Position numbers and translations under genes: made by a program
The notes under the pieces: model-generated
Databases searched by the model: none
Seen by the model: only the letters and a program-made list of their open reading frames with translations
Told to the model about the DNA's origin: nothing
In this document: piece by piece, positions 1 to 9,247 of the stretch
Layout: every line of letters starts with the position of its first letter
Position numbering within the stretch: the first letter of the stretch is position 1
Source of the DNA: Cyclobacterium sp.
Lineage (GTDB): Bacteria; Bacteroidota; Bacteroidia; Cytophagales; Cyclobacteriaceae
Assembly: GCF_014762705.1 (NCBI RefSeq)
Contig: NZ_JABURL010000094.1
Coordinates: 1 to 64,000 of the forward strand
Reading direction: 5' to 3'
DNA length: 64,000 bases

Positions 1-965
1 GAAAACTGCGCCAAAAATGACAAATGATCCGAAATTCTCCAGGACATTAGAAAGGGTGATAAGGCCCTGGTCTTCAACAAGTGGGGGCCAAAATCAAAAA
101 CACCACCCGCTACGTATTTTATGGAGAGTTGGGGGATATGAAAGTGATTTTCAAACCAGGCAATTTGAGAATAAAATTTGGTTTGGTTATCGATTAGTGT
201 TCTTCGGATATGCCAAAGATCTTCAGGGACCGTAATACCTGTAGAAACAAAAGCCTCATAGCGTGGATCCCCCATTCTATCAATATTGAAATCGCCCAGC
301 AAAATTAAACTCTGGTCAAAGGACTGCATATTGCTGGCCCAGTCCTTCATCCATTCCGCAATGGCCTTCAATTCATTTTCTCTATCCGAGATTACTTTTC
401 CATACAAAACATGCATGCTTACCAATACAAAAGTCTTGTCTTCCACTTTAAAACCAACGGCATAGGGTGTCCTGGCAAACTGCCTTGAAAAAGCCCCTTC
501 TTTAATGCCTTTTATTTTTTCATTGGGAACCACCAATTCGCAGGCAAGTCCGGAAAGTTTTACCTTTCTGGTATCAAACAGAAAACCCAGTCTTTCGTCA
601 TTGCCTTTATTGCCACCTGAAACATCTGTTAAAATAAAGCTCCAGTGATTTCCCAAAACTTTCAGCATGTGCCGGAAAGCCTTTATGTTCCCCTTAATTT
701 CCTGTATGGCAACAATATCAAATCTTGCAATGATCTGGGCAATGGCCAGCAATGAATGCAGGTCCCTTTTGGGAGAATCCGCCGGTTCTGCCTCCCATTT
801 TTCTGTTAAATCTCCAAAAGTACGGATGTTCCAGGTAGCGATCAGGATGTTATGGTCTAGCTTTTTAAATGGCAGCTCCAGGTCCAGAACCTGATTCAGG
901 GCAGCGATTTCCTCCAGCACTGGTGCAGGTGGCTCTTCTAAAATTTTAATGGTTTTATGACTCAT
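1..965 (-). CDS. Endonuclease/exonuclease/phosphatase family protein, C-terminus cut by window edge
   Basis: The minus-strand frame starts at an ATG at 963-965 and stays open to base 1, giving 321 residues without the end of the gene. It reads as an endonuclease/exonuclease/phosphatase fold: an early TWNIRTFG core strand, the metal-binding glutamate in VAIQEIKG, LVSMHVLYG, and the GDFNIDR motif that carries catalytic Asp and Asn. The final SDH-type motif must lie beyond the edge. There is no signal peptide, so it is probably cytosolic. The family cleaves phosphodiester bonds in nucleic acids or phosphoinositides, and the substrate cannot be told here. The family assignment is secure; the biological role is unknown. 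Confidence 0.85.
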   Translation of the reverse strand, partial: MSHKTIKILEEPPAPVLEEIAALNQVLDLELPFKKLDHNILIATWNIRTFGDLTEKWEAEPADSPKRDLHSLLAIAQIIARFDIVAIQEIKGNIKAFRHMLKVLGNHWSFILTDVSGGNKGNDERLGFLFDTRKVKLSGLACELVVPNEKIKGIKEGAFSRQFARTPYAVGFKVEDKTFVLVSMHVLYGKVISDRENELKAIAEWMKDWASNMQSFDQSLILLGDFNIDRMGDPRYEAFVSTGITVPEDLWHIRRTLIDNQTKFYSQIAWFENHFHIPQLSIKYVAGGVFDFGPHLLKTRALSPFLMSWRISDHLSFLAQF

Positions 966-1110
966 TCCGAATGAAGGTGAAGGGTTTATAAAACAGTAAC
1001 TCAGGATAAAAATAAGCTTTTAAGCCTTTATTAAAAAATAAGCCTGATTTTGTCCTGTTTATAAATTTAAAAATTGGTCTTTTTCCCATTTTTCGAAAAA
1101 AATAAGAATG

Positions 1111-2388
1111 CTAAAGCAAGAGCCACCTGACAGTGGCAATCAATATACCGACCATACCGCCTACAACCGCCCCGTTTAAGCGGATATATTGCAGGTCATT
1201 TCCCACTTTTTCTTTAATCTGCAGCATGATGCCTTTATCATCCAGCTTACCCAGACTGCTTCTCACCATATTTCCCAGTTCATGATGGTACTGATTGACC
1301 AACTGGGTTACGCTGGCCCTGATCCACTGATCCAATTGGCTTCTGCTGTCACTGTCAGCTCTCAGATCTTCCAGGAACCGAATCAGTTGGTTTTGAATAA
1401 ACTGCATCAAAGGGGTATCAATGGTCACCAGTTGATCGGCAACATTTCCTTTCATTTGCAGCAAAACTTCCCGAATTATATCTTTGGTTCTGTCATTCAG
1501 TACCCAATTTTGCTTTAATTTTTCTATATATGCCAGGGTTTTTTCCTCTCCATTCTCCAGATTGTCAGCAAATTCCAATAGGTATTGGTCCAATTTCAGC
1601 CGCAAAGGATGGTTGGGATCATCCTTGGTCTCCTCAATCAGTGCCAGCGCCAAATCAAGAATCCGGTCGGTTAGCAAGTCCGGATCTATCCCTCCTGTTC
1701 TTCGACCAATCCATACAGCCGATTTTTTGACCCAATCCCTGTTAGCGTAAGCCGCCAATGCCTCCTTTAGTTTATTCAGCACAAGCATTCTGGTCTCCGG
1801 CTCCTGAATAGAAAGTGAAAACTGATTTAGTGCCATACTCATCAATTCATGGTGTTTCCTACCCGTAATGGCTTCCCGAAGCCACCTTCCAAGAGGCTTG
1901 GCCAGGTCAATATGCTGAAGCTTGTCCTTTAGAAATTTTTGTAGGAGAACAGGCAACTTAGGATGGTCCATTTCACCTGCAAAGCGGAGAAAAATTTGCC
2001 TGATAAAATCCAGTAGTTTGTCCACATTTTCTTTTGTTTCCAGGGACTGCAAAAGGGTTGTGGAAATCTGCATATTGGCTAACTTTTCCTGAAGTACCTC
2101 TGGAGAAAGCCATTTGGTGGTCACCAGCTCAACGATACCTTCTGTCAACTTTGCCCGGTTTTTTACAATAATATTTGTATGCTTCCGTACATAGGGAATG
2201 GGAATTTCATAAAAAAGGGCACTTACGGCAAACCAGTCAGCCAGCCCACCTATGGTGCCTGCTTCAAATCCGGTGGTCAGTATCCGCCAAAATGGCCCCT
2301 CCAACCATTTTAGGTGAAGCGCTGTTTCCAGGGAAACAAAACCAATAATGGCCAGCAATAGGGAGTAAATTCCGACTTTACTTTTCAA
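1111..2388 (-). CDS. DUF445 family membrane protein
   Basis: This 425-residue protein has one N-terminal membrane helix (about residues 5-25), the family signature AGTIGGLADWFAVSALF right after it, a long helical central part, and a C-terminal membrane helix (about 405-423). That layout, with an extended alpha-helical domain between two anchors, is typical of DUF445 (YjiN-like) proteins, whose function is not established. It is transcribed towards the phosphatase-fold gene at 1-965 with about 145 bases between, and away from the histidine kinase. No partner gene is evident. Confidence 0.85.
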   Translation of the reverse strand: MKSKVGIYSLLLAIIGFVSLETALHLKWLEGPFWRILTTGFEAGTIGGLADWFAVSALFYEIPIPYVRKHTNIIVKNRAKLTEGIVELVTTKWLSPEVLQEKLANMQISTTLLQSLETKENVDKLLDFIRQIFLRFAGEMDHPKLPVLLQKFLKDKLQHIDLAKPLGRWLREAITGRKHHELMSMALNQFSLSIQEPETRMLVLNKLKEALAAYANRDWVKKSAVWIGRRTGGIDPDLLTDRILDLALALIEETKDDPNHPLRLKLDQYLLEFADNLENGEEKTLAYIEKLKQNWVLNDRTKDIIREVLLQMKGNVADQLVTIDTPLMQFIQNQLIRFLEDLRADSDSRSQLDQWIRASVTQLVNQYHHELGNMVRSSLGKLDDKGIMLQIKEKVGNDLQYIRLNGAVVGGMVGILIATVRWLLL

Positions 2389-2776
2389 AGGATAATTTTT
2401 TTTACAAGGTACAAAAATGAAACAAAAACCAGGCTTTATTTGCGGCCAGAAAGGGTCAGTGATCCTTAGCGACCAATGGCTTTTAACTGTCTCCTATTGA
2501 GAATACCCTTAAATCTTAATCCAATAGCTAATTCAGCAAACGAATTTGCGGTGAAACTTATACCCACATTGTGAATGATGGCCAAACATCATGCCCTTCC
2601 TGCCGGTTAAAAATAATTCCAATAAGAAATGGCCGAGATGGTAAAGAGAAGCAACTATAATTGATTAAATTTACATCATGATATGTAGCGTTTATGGATA
2701 CATTTTTTCGACTGAATATAGCCTCAGCCGTTTTTAATGCAAGAAAGAGCGCTTTGGATAAAAGCCCAAATTTGCC
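2389..2776. other. Divergent intergenic region, no gene seen
   Basis: This stretch separates the DUF445 gene (minus) from the histidine kinase gene (plus), so promoters for both should lie here. I saw no convincing coding frame, RNA gene or strong inverted repeat, and no clear Bacteroidota-type promoter match that I would defend. Confidence 0.5.
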
Positions 2777-4132
2777 ATGTTGGAAAAGTATCGACTATAT
2801 ATATTAAAAACCTGTCTAACCCCTCACCAACCATCAGGGACTTTAAGCTATTGGAGAGATTATTTGTTCGTTTCAGCACTCATTTTTGTTATTCCATTGT
2901 GCACCATAGCCCTTATTCCGGGTCTTTACCTATCCTACCTATCAAACCTTTGGGGACTACTGATTTTTGACTGTATGGCCTTCCTTGGTTTTATTGGAAT
3001 AGCGGGTATTCCTGGAATACCTTTGTCTATCAGGAAGTGGATTTTTATAGCAATTACCTATATGGCTGGGTTCTTCCTGATCTATTTTTTAGGAAATTTT
3101 GGCCCTGGCTTATTATACCTGCTTTCGGTTTCGGTTTTCATGCTCCTGGTACTACCGGAAAAATATGCCTTCGTTAGTTTTATTTTGAATTTATTGACCT
3201 GCATTTTTTTTGGATGGCTGATCTATCGGGAGGATTTACAGCAATCTTACTTTTCCTCTACTGTAGACATCCAATCCTGGGTTGCCATCTCTTCAAACCT
3301 GGTTTTTTTAAGTGCGATGTTTTCCATATTGATTCCAATGTTATTTAAAGGGCTTCGTCAAAGCCTTGAAGAACAATCACAGCTGGAAACAGCACTTAAA
3401 CGACAAAAGGAAAAGTTGAAGCAATCCCTGACTGATCTTGAAACCAAAAATAATGAGCTGGAACATTTTACCTACGTGGCTTCTCACGATTTGCAGGAAC
3501 CCTTGCGCATGGTGACAGGTTTTCTGCAATTATTGGAAAAAAAATATGGGCATCTGTTGGACGCTAAAGGTAAAACCTATATCAATTTTGCTGTGGATGG
3601 TGCCCAGCGCATGCGACAACTTATTTTAGATTTATTGGCCTATTCACGGGTAAAAAAAATAGACGGGAAAGCCGAACCTGTGGATTTCAATCAACTTCTT
3701 GAGGAAATAAAATTGACCTTCCGCCCGGAAATAAAACGGCTAAAAGCAGAAATCACATCTGATACACTTCCCATTGTTCATGGCCATTCCAGCTTTTATT
3801 TTCTACTGCTTCAAAATCTCATTGGCAATGCATTGAAATATTCCAAAGCCAACATTCCTCCCAAAATTCACATTTACCTGGAAGAAAGAGAAAATGAATG
3901 GCTATTCCAGGTAGAGGACAATGGAATAGGAATAGACCCGGCTTATTTTGAAAAAATTTTCGTTCTATTCCAAAGGTTACATCAGCGAAAAGAATTCGAA
4001 GGTACTGGCATGGGGCTGGCGATCGTTAAAAAAATAATCACCAGCCTTGGAGGTGAGATATGGGTCAAATCCAGTCCGGGAGAAGGAGCCGTGTTTTTGT
4101 TTACCCTGCCCAAATTGGTTCAGGCAGCATAA
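2777..4132 (+). CDS. Membrane-bound sensor histidine kinase
   Basis: The 451-residue protein has about six hydrophobic helices in residues 28-190, a coiled coil (about 192-230), a dimerisation/phosphoacceptor domain with His237 in ASHDLQEPLR, and a C-terminal ATPase domain with N box (LIGNALKYSK), DNGIGID, and GTGMGLAIV boxes. It should autophosphorylate on His237 in response to a signal read by the membrane part, which matches no sensor domain I recognise. The phosphoacceptor type resembles phytochrome-like kinases. No response regulator is adjacent, so it is an orphan kinase. Its stop lies two bases from that of the convergent NYN gene. Confidence 0.9.
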   Translation: MLEKYRLYILKTCLTPHQPSGTLSYWRDYLFVSALIFVIPLCTIALIPGLYLSYLSNLWGLLIFDCMAFLGFIGIAGIPGIPLSIRKWIFIAITYMAGFFLIYFLGNFGPGLLYLLSVSVFMLLVLPEKYAFVSFILNLLTCIFFGWLIYREDLQQSYFSSTVDIQSWVAISSNLVFLSAMFSILIPMLFKGLRQSLEEQSQLETALKRQKEKLKQSLTDLETKNNELEHFTYVASHDLQEPLRMVTGFLQLLEKKYGHLLDAKGKTYINFAVDGAQRMRQLILDLLAYSRVKKIDGKAEPVDFNQLLEEIKLTFRPEIKRLKAEITSDTLPIVHGHSSFYFLLLQNLIGNALKYSKANIPPKIHIYLEERENEWLFQVEDNGIGIDPAYFEKIFVLFQRLHQRKEFEGTGMGLAIVKKIITSLGGEIWVKSSPGEGAVFLFTLPKLVQAA

Positions 4133-4134
4133 GC

Positions 4135-4872
4135 TCAGCTTTTGTTCCTTACGTAAATCAACTTGTATTTACCTTTTTGGTTTTCCCGCTGCTCTATTTC
4201 AAATTTATTGATGGAATTGATCAGCGGTGTTAATTTTTGAAAACCGTAATTCCTTGAATCGAAATTGGGCTGCTTTTTTTGCAGGAGGTTACCAACATCT
4301 CCCATAAATGCCCAACCGTCATCATCAGCCAAATCCGATATGGTGGAGGCAATCAAACGGATTAGCTTGGGATTGACTTTATCAACCTGCGGTTGTTTGG
4401 TGGATTTTTCTTTGCTTCCTGCAGATTCATCGGAGGCCTGTTGGAGGATTTCCAAATAGATGAATTTATCACAAGCCACAATAAAAGGATCAGGGGTCTT
4501 TTTTTCACCCATCCCAATTACCATCAAACCTGCTTCACGCAGCCTTGTTGCCAGTTTGGTAAAATCACTGTCACTGGAAACCAAACAAAAACCATTTACT
4601 TTTTCCGAATAAAGGATATCCATCGCATCAATGATCATGGCGGAGTCGGTGGCATTTTTCCCGGAGGTATAGCCATATTGCTGAATAGGGTTGATGGCAT
4701 TTTCCAACAGTACATTTTTCCACTTTCCCAATTGGGGCTTGGTCCAGTCACCATAAATTCTCTTAATGGTAGGATTGCCATATTTGGCCACCTCTTCCAT
4801 CATTTCCTTTATTTGGTTGGAAGGAACATTGTCCGCATCAATCAGAACAGCTATTTTAATATCGGCTTGCAT
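4135..4872 (-). CDS. NYN domain protein with C-terminal LOTUS/OST-HTH domain
   Basis: Residues 1-145 form an NYN (PIN-like) nuclease domain: LIDADN with Asp12 and Asp14, TDSAMIIDAMD, and SSDSDF with further acidic residues that would bind Mg2+. A polar linker with Lys, Ser and Gln leads to a C-terminal domain of about 70 residues (about 168-238) that looks like a LOTUS/OST-HTH fold with the pattern GWAFMGDVGNLL and FDSRNYGF. Known proteins of this architecture are putative RNA-binding ribonucleases related to LabA and limkain. It is monocistronic and convergent with the histidine kinase gene. Nuclease activity is inferred from the conserved acidic residues. Confidence 0.85.
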   Translation of the reverse strand: MQADIKIAVLIDADNVPSNQIKEMMEEVAKYGNPTIKRIYGDWTKPQLGKWKNVLLENAINPIQQYGYTSGKNATDSAMIIDAMDILYSEKVNGFCLVSSDSDFTKLATRLREAGLMVIGMGEKKTPDPFIVACDKFIYLEILQQASDESAGSKEKSTKQPQVDKVNPKLIRLIASTISDLADDDGWAFMGDVGNLLQKKQPNFDSRNYGFQKLTPLINSINKFEIEQRENQKGKYKLIYVRNKS

Positions 4873-4939
4873 AGGTTATTTTAAAAGTGATAAATCTTCG
4901 ACTGTGCGAAATTACGATTCTTTTCTGCAAACCTTGGTA

Positions 4940-5800
4940 TTATTTGACAATCAAAACCGGAAGGTGCTTGTCTGAAGCGATCAAACGTTCTGCCACAGAG
5001 CCTATCAGCAGGGTATCGTCGTCTGTTTTTCCTTTCTTCCCCAGTACAATCAGATCCGCTCCTTTTCGGATGGCAAAATCATAAATACTCCTGCTTACAG
5101 GTATATCCTCTCCCTTGATAATTTCCAGATCCTCCGTCAATCCAATTTTCTTCTTGAGTTTTGCATAATTTGAAACGGCTTTCTTTTCCAGTGCTTCCTT
5201 AAATTCGGAGGGTTTGCGAATATAAGGGAAATATTGCATACCTACTTTTAAAACATGTACGGGCAAAACTTCTGCCCCCGTATGCCCGGACAATATTTTA
5301 ACCATCTTCGCCAGGCTTTCGGAATAATCCGAAAAATCAATGGGCAAAACAATTTTTTGAATAGAAGCTTTTGAAGTTTCCGGAATAAAAAGCGTATTGG
5401 AGGAAGTTAGCCGAACCACTTTACTGCTAAATATACCCGTTCCACCATGTACCGATTTCTTCCCCAATAATACCAAATCGAATTTCTGTGCATCCACCCA
5501 TTCAACCAAACTATCCAGTTGCCCACCGGAATAGATTTTTACATTTATGCTACTTTTCCTTTCTTTGAAGACAGCTTCTACTTTGTCCAGGGCCTCCTCT
5601 TCCAGGATTTCATCCAGAGATTTATCCAAATATGGCAACATGTCGCCTATTTCTTTGGAAACTTCTTCCAGAGCCACAAAATGAATCAGTGTCAGCTGCT
5701 CAAAATCAAACTTTTCGTCCAATTGCTGTATGTATCGTAATAATAAATCATCCAGATCGGACAGGTCGATAAACAACCCTATTTTTTTAAGTTTATTCAT
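4940..5800 (-). CDS. Tandem universal stress protein (UspA family)
   Basis: The 286-residue protein contains two Usp domains (about 1-145 and 146-286). The second retains the nucleotide-binding pattern GKKGKTDDD followed by GSVAERLI; the first has the shorter GKKSVHGG followed by SSKVVRL, so it is probably degenerate. Its ATG overlaps the TGA of the upstream BCCT transporter gene (ATGA, 5797-5800), meaning the two are translationally coupled. Usp domains linked to transporters commonly sense ATP or regulate transport; a regulatory role for this transporter is an inference from the coupling. Confidence 0.9.
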   Translation of the reverse strand: MNKLKKIGLFIDLSDLDDLLLRYIQQLDEKFDFEQLTLIHFVALEEVSKEIGDMLPYLDKSLDEILEEEALDKVEAVFKERKSSINVKIYSGGQLDSLVEWVDAQKFDLVLLGKKSVHGGTGIFSSKVVRLTSSNTLFIPETSKASIQKIVLPIDFSDYSESLAKMVKILSGHTGAEVLPVHVLKVGMQYFPYIRKPSEFKEALEKKAVSNYAKLKKKIGLTEDLEIIKGEDIPVSRSIYDFAIRKGADLIVLGKKGKTDDDTLLIGSVAERLIASDKHLPVLIVK

Positions 5801-7401
5801 GATTTATCTTGTTTTTCCAGTTTTTTCATAATTACATCCGATAATCTTTTTTCGTAAGATTTGCGGTCCAGGTCTTTATCAAATTGACTCAGCCGTGCGT
5901 ATTCCTGCTGCAAACCTTTTTGAAGGGAATAGCACATGATGACCAAAATCACCAAAAAAGGTAAACCTGTGGTAATGGCTGCCGTCTGTAGGGCCGTCAA
6001 TCCCCCACCTATGAGCAAAACTGCTGCCACAGTTCCTTCTGTGGTTGCCCAGAATATCCGTTGCCCCACAGGAGCATCCAGCTTGCCTCCTGCAGTAATA
6101 CTGTCTATCACCAAAGAACCCGAATCAGAGGAGGTAACAAAAAAACTGGTTACCAATAAAATCCCGATAATGGAACCTATACCGCTAAATGGAAATTTTT
6201 CAAGAAACACAAACAAAGCAATGGAAACATCATCCGTAATCGATTCTGCTAAAACATGGTTGCCACTAAGCAAGCCTTCTTGCATGTCAATAAAGATGGC
6301 CGAACCTCCCAGGGCCGTAAGCCATAGAAATGTCAATAAAGTGGGCACCAGCAGTACCCCAAAAATAAACTCCTGAATGGTACGACCCCGGGAAACCCTG
6401 GCAATAAACATTCCTACAAAGGGAGACCAGGAAATCCACCAGGCCCAATAGAAAACCGTCCAGTCGCCTTGCCATCCATTATCCCGGTAAGCCTCCGTCC
6501 AGGTAGAAACTTCAATAATACTGGTGAGGTAATTTCCCATGTTTTGAACAAAACTTCGGAAAATAAATAGTGTAGGCCCTACGATCAGCACAAAAATCAA
6601 TAATATGGCTGCAATCCTTACATTCCATTGACTTAAAAATTTCACCCCTTTATCAATTCCAGAAACGACGGATATGGTGGCTATCAAGGTGATGCCAGCT
6701 ATTAACAATACCTGAACCATTACAGTGTTGGGAATGCCAAAAAGGTAAAACAAGCCTCCACTGACTTGTTGAACCCCCAAACCCAAAGAGGTGGCCAAAC
6801 CAAACAGCGTGGCCAGGACTGCCAATACATCTATGACATTCCCCATCCAGCCATTCATCCTTTCTCCCAACAAGGGGTAGAAAACAGATCTAATGGTAAG
6901 GGGTAATTTTCGGTTATAAGCAAAGAAAGCCAGTGCCAGGCCAACCACTGCATAAATGGCCCATGCATGAAAACCCCAGTGTAAAAACGTAAGGTTCATG
7001 GCCCTTTTGGCCGCTTCCAGGGTGTGCGCCTCACCATATGGTGGGACTGCATAATGATAAACAGGTTCGGCTACCCCCCAAAACAACAATCCAATGCCCA
7101 TACCGGCACTGAAAAGCATGGCAAACCAGGCTCCGGTAGTAAATTCGGGTTGGGCTTCCTTACCTCCCAGGCGAATAGCACCATACTTGCTGAATCCAAG
7201 GTAAAAACAGAAAATGATAAAGGTGTTGACTGCTATAATAAACAGCCATCCGGTTTTATCTGTAATGAAGGTTTTTATGTCAGTAAAAACCAAAGCCATG
7301 GGTTCTCCAACCCATAATGTAACCGTAATAAAGAGAATGATTAAGGCCACCGAAGGCCAAAATACAGGTGCATGGATATCAAAGTATTTATTTTTCATCA
7401 A
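5797..7401 (-). CDS. BCCT family transporter (betaine/choline/carnitine type)
   Basis: The 534-residue integral membrane protein has about twelve helices. Diagnostic features are the glycine-rich AGMGIGLLFWGVAEP segment (helix 3 of the family) and the aromatic WTVFYWAWWISWSPFVG motif (helix 8) that forms the trimethylammonium-binding box. BCCT carriers take up glycine betaine, choline, carnitine or DMSP, driven by Na+ or H+. The glycine-rich motif in helix 3 is of the type seen in Na+-coupled members (inference). It is followed with a 4-base overlap by a UspA gene and preceded by a porin gene (9 bases), suggesting an operon for uptake of compatible solutes across both membranes. Confidence 0.93.
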   Translation of the reverse strand: MMKNKYFDIHAPVFWPSVALIILFITVTLWVGEPMALVFTDIKTFITDKTGWLFIIAVNTFIIFCFYLGFSKYGAIRLGGKEAQPEFTTGAWFAMLFSAGMGIGLLFWGVAEPVYHYAVPPYGEAHTLEAAKRAMNLTFLHWGFHAWAIYAVVGLALAFFAYNRKLPLTIRSVFYPLLGERMNGWMGNVIDVLAVLATLFGLATSLGLGVQQVSGGLFYLFGIPNTVMVQVLLIAGITLIATISVVSGIDKGVKFLSQWNVRIAAILLIFVLIVGPTLFIFRSFVQNMGNYLTSIIEVSTWTEAYRDNGWQGDWTVFYWAWWISWSPFVGMFIARVSRGRTIQEFIFGVLLVPTLLTFLWLTALGGSAIFIDMQEGLLSGNHVLAESITDDVSIALFVFLEKFPFSGIGSIIGILLVTSFFVTSSDSGSLVIDSITAGGKLDAPVGQRIFWATTEGTVAAVLLIGGGLTALQTAAITTGLPFLVILVIMCYSLQKGLQQEYARLSQFDKDLDRKSYEKRLSDVIMKKLEKQDKS

Positions 7402-7410
7402 ACATCATTT

Positions 7411-8763
7411 TTAGAAATAATAACCAATATTTATATTTAATCTTGTGTTCCATCCGGGATCTTGGGCGGTGGGGTTAAGGGCTGAAACAGGTTGCCTGTA
7501 ATCCATTCCCCTACCGGTCCCCAATGCATTTCCACCGAAAGCATTGGTCAGCCAGGGGTGGTTGTACCCCATTGCCACATCAAAGTAAGCATATACCTGA
7601 CCGGCTGAGAGCAGGGCTCCAAAGACATTTTGTTGCGATTTCTTATATTCTTGAACCGGGCCCACAGGTCCGGAAGTAAATTTTTGCATCAAGGTATAAT
7701 CGTTATACAATTGGATGTGGCTAACGGGACCCCATTCCAGCGGAATATCATAGGCCAGGCCAAGGACATAAAGTGCAGCACTGTTGGCCACATCATAGGT
7801 TCCAAAACCATAAGCTCCCATTTGGACCACATCCAAAACTTCACCCGCATCATTTCTTACATCATTGTAGGTATAATAGATGGCTTCGGCTTTTACATTC
7901 CACGGACCCCAATTTCCATCATGATGTATAGCAGCCGACCAATGAGATCCTGAATGGGTACTTTGTATGTTGTACAATTCATGCCATTGAAATGAAAAAC
8001 CTGTTTCATGACCTGACCAATTTTTAGCTGCCCTGAGATTTACCTGATGGCGCTCAATATTGGAATTGCCCGGAACAGGTACCACATCATAGGAATACCT
8101 GGCAGTGGAAAATGCCCCGAAGGTAGCTTCATTGGTTCCCCTGGGTTCGGACAATACGAAATAAGCACCGTCTAACCGCCAACTATCTGTCTCATGCGAT
8201 AAGTGAAAACCCATTTGGTGATCATCTTCAAGCCCCAGGTAATAAGGCAACTGAAACCACCAGCTGTGGGAAGCGTAGGGCAATAGGCCAAAAGGAACCT
8301 GCGTAATGCCCATTTTCAGATTGGTGTTTTCGGTAAAGCGGTAGCCAAGCCAACCGTATTTCAGGAAATGGGTGTTGAAAGTGGGATAAAAGCGGTATTC
8401 AAAGGAAAGTTGAATCCCTTCACTGTAGGCATCTACATTGACTCTCCAGGTATCCCATGTCCATTCGTTCCTAAGAAAAGTTCCCAGAGGAAAGGTCTGG
8501 CCTTCATAATGAGTATACAGGTTATTTAACCGAAATGCCCCTCCAATTTTAAGCCAGGTAGTATCCCGGTTTATTGCCAGTTGGGGCTGATGAAGAAGTT
8601 CAAGTGTGCTTTTTTCATTCCCGTAATCATGACCCAGGTATAAGGGAATGTTTTTTCCTTTTCTATTCAAAGAATCTTCACCTCCAAGCGTATTTAATGC
8701 ATTAATAAAGAATAAAAAAATGAATAAACAATATCTCATGCGTTGGCTTTTGGTTCCTTTCAA
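7411..8763 (-). CDS. Outer-membrane porin-like beta-barrel protein
   Basis: The 450-residue frame has alternating hydrophobic/aromatic strands throughout and ends in IGYYF, the terminal aromatic residue expected by the outer-membrane assembly machinery. A better start is Met9 (8739), which directly begins a signal peptide (MRYCLFIFLFF). The mature protein resembles phosphate-selective/OprO-like porins of Bacteroidota in general form, although I cannot assign a family precisely. It lies 9 bases upstream of the BCCT transporter gene, so it probably supplies the outer-membrane route for the same solute. Confidence 0.75.
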   Translation of the reverse strand: MKGTKSQRMRYCLFIFLFFINALNTLGGEDSLNRKGKNIPLYLGHDYGNEKSTLELLHQPQLAINRDTTWLKIGGAFRLNNLYTHYEGQTFPLGTFLRNEWTWDTWRVNVDAYSEGIQLSFEYRFYPTFNTHFLKYGWLGYRFTENTNLKMGITQVPFGLLPYASHSWWFQLPYYLGLEDDHQMGFHLSHETDSWRLDGAYFVLSEPRGTNEATFGAFSTARYSYDVVPVPGNSNIERHQVNLRAAKNWSGHETGFSFQWHELYNIQSTHSGSHWSAAIHHDGNWGPWNVKAEAIYYTYNDVRNDAGEVLDVVQMGAYGFGTYDVANSAALYVLGLAYDIPLEWGPVSHIQLYNDYTLMQKFTSGPVGPVQEYKKSQQNVFGALLSAGQVYAYFDVAMGYNHPWLTNAFGGNALGTGRGMDYRQPVSALNPTAQDPGWNTRLNINIGYYF

Positions 8764-9247
8764 ATTTTAAATTATAAAAATTTAAAGGGAATAAAAACTT
8801 TTGAGACCATTCATTTATCTCAAAATCAATATTAACCATCATTTTAACCACCCATCATTTTAAGTTGAATAAAAAATTTACAAGCAAAATTCTTTTTGTG
8901 TTTTTCTTAAATAAAATGAATCCTTTAATTTATGGGATGTACAACCTATCCCTGTAAAAATCATTCGGGAGAAATCCCAATTGCAAAATTTATTCGATTT
9001 TGGTTACGATTCAATGAGGTGCTGATAAGAATTTCGAAAAATAATATCGAGCCTGCTTGATGCAGACAGGCTTGAAAAGACTATCATACTGTGAGATGCT
9101 CTAATAACCCTCCTCCCACAGATAGCCATCGGGGAGAGGGGGAGTTATGGGAACTTCTTCTGCGAGTCGCGACTGGCTATCCCGATAAATCGGGACAAGT
9201 TTTGGCCGTTTAAACAATGATAACCAGGTAAAAAGGATATTATTTCC
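8764..9247. other. Intergenic region with two small inverted repeats
   Basis: No gene is seen. Two hairpins stand out: AGCCTG/CAGGCT arms at 9050-9055 and 9067-9072, and TCCCGAT/ATCGGGA arms at 9180-9186 and 9189-9195. The DNA between them (about 9110-9200) is G-rich and unlike the AT-rich first half. The region contains the promoter for the porin-BCCT-UspA operon on its left side and the 3' end of the esterase gene on its right. Confidence 0.5.
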
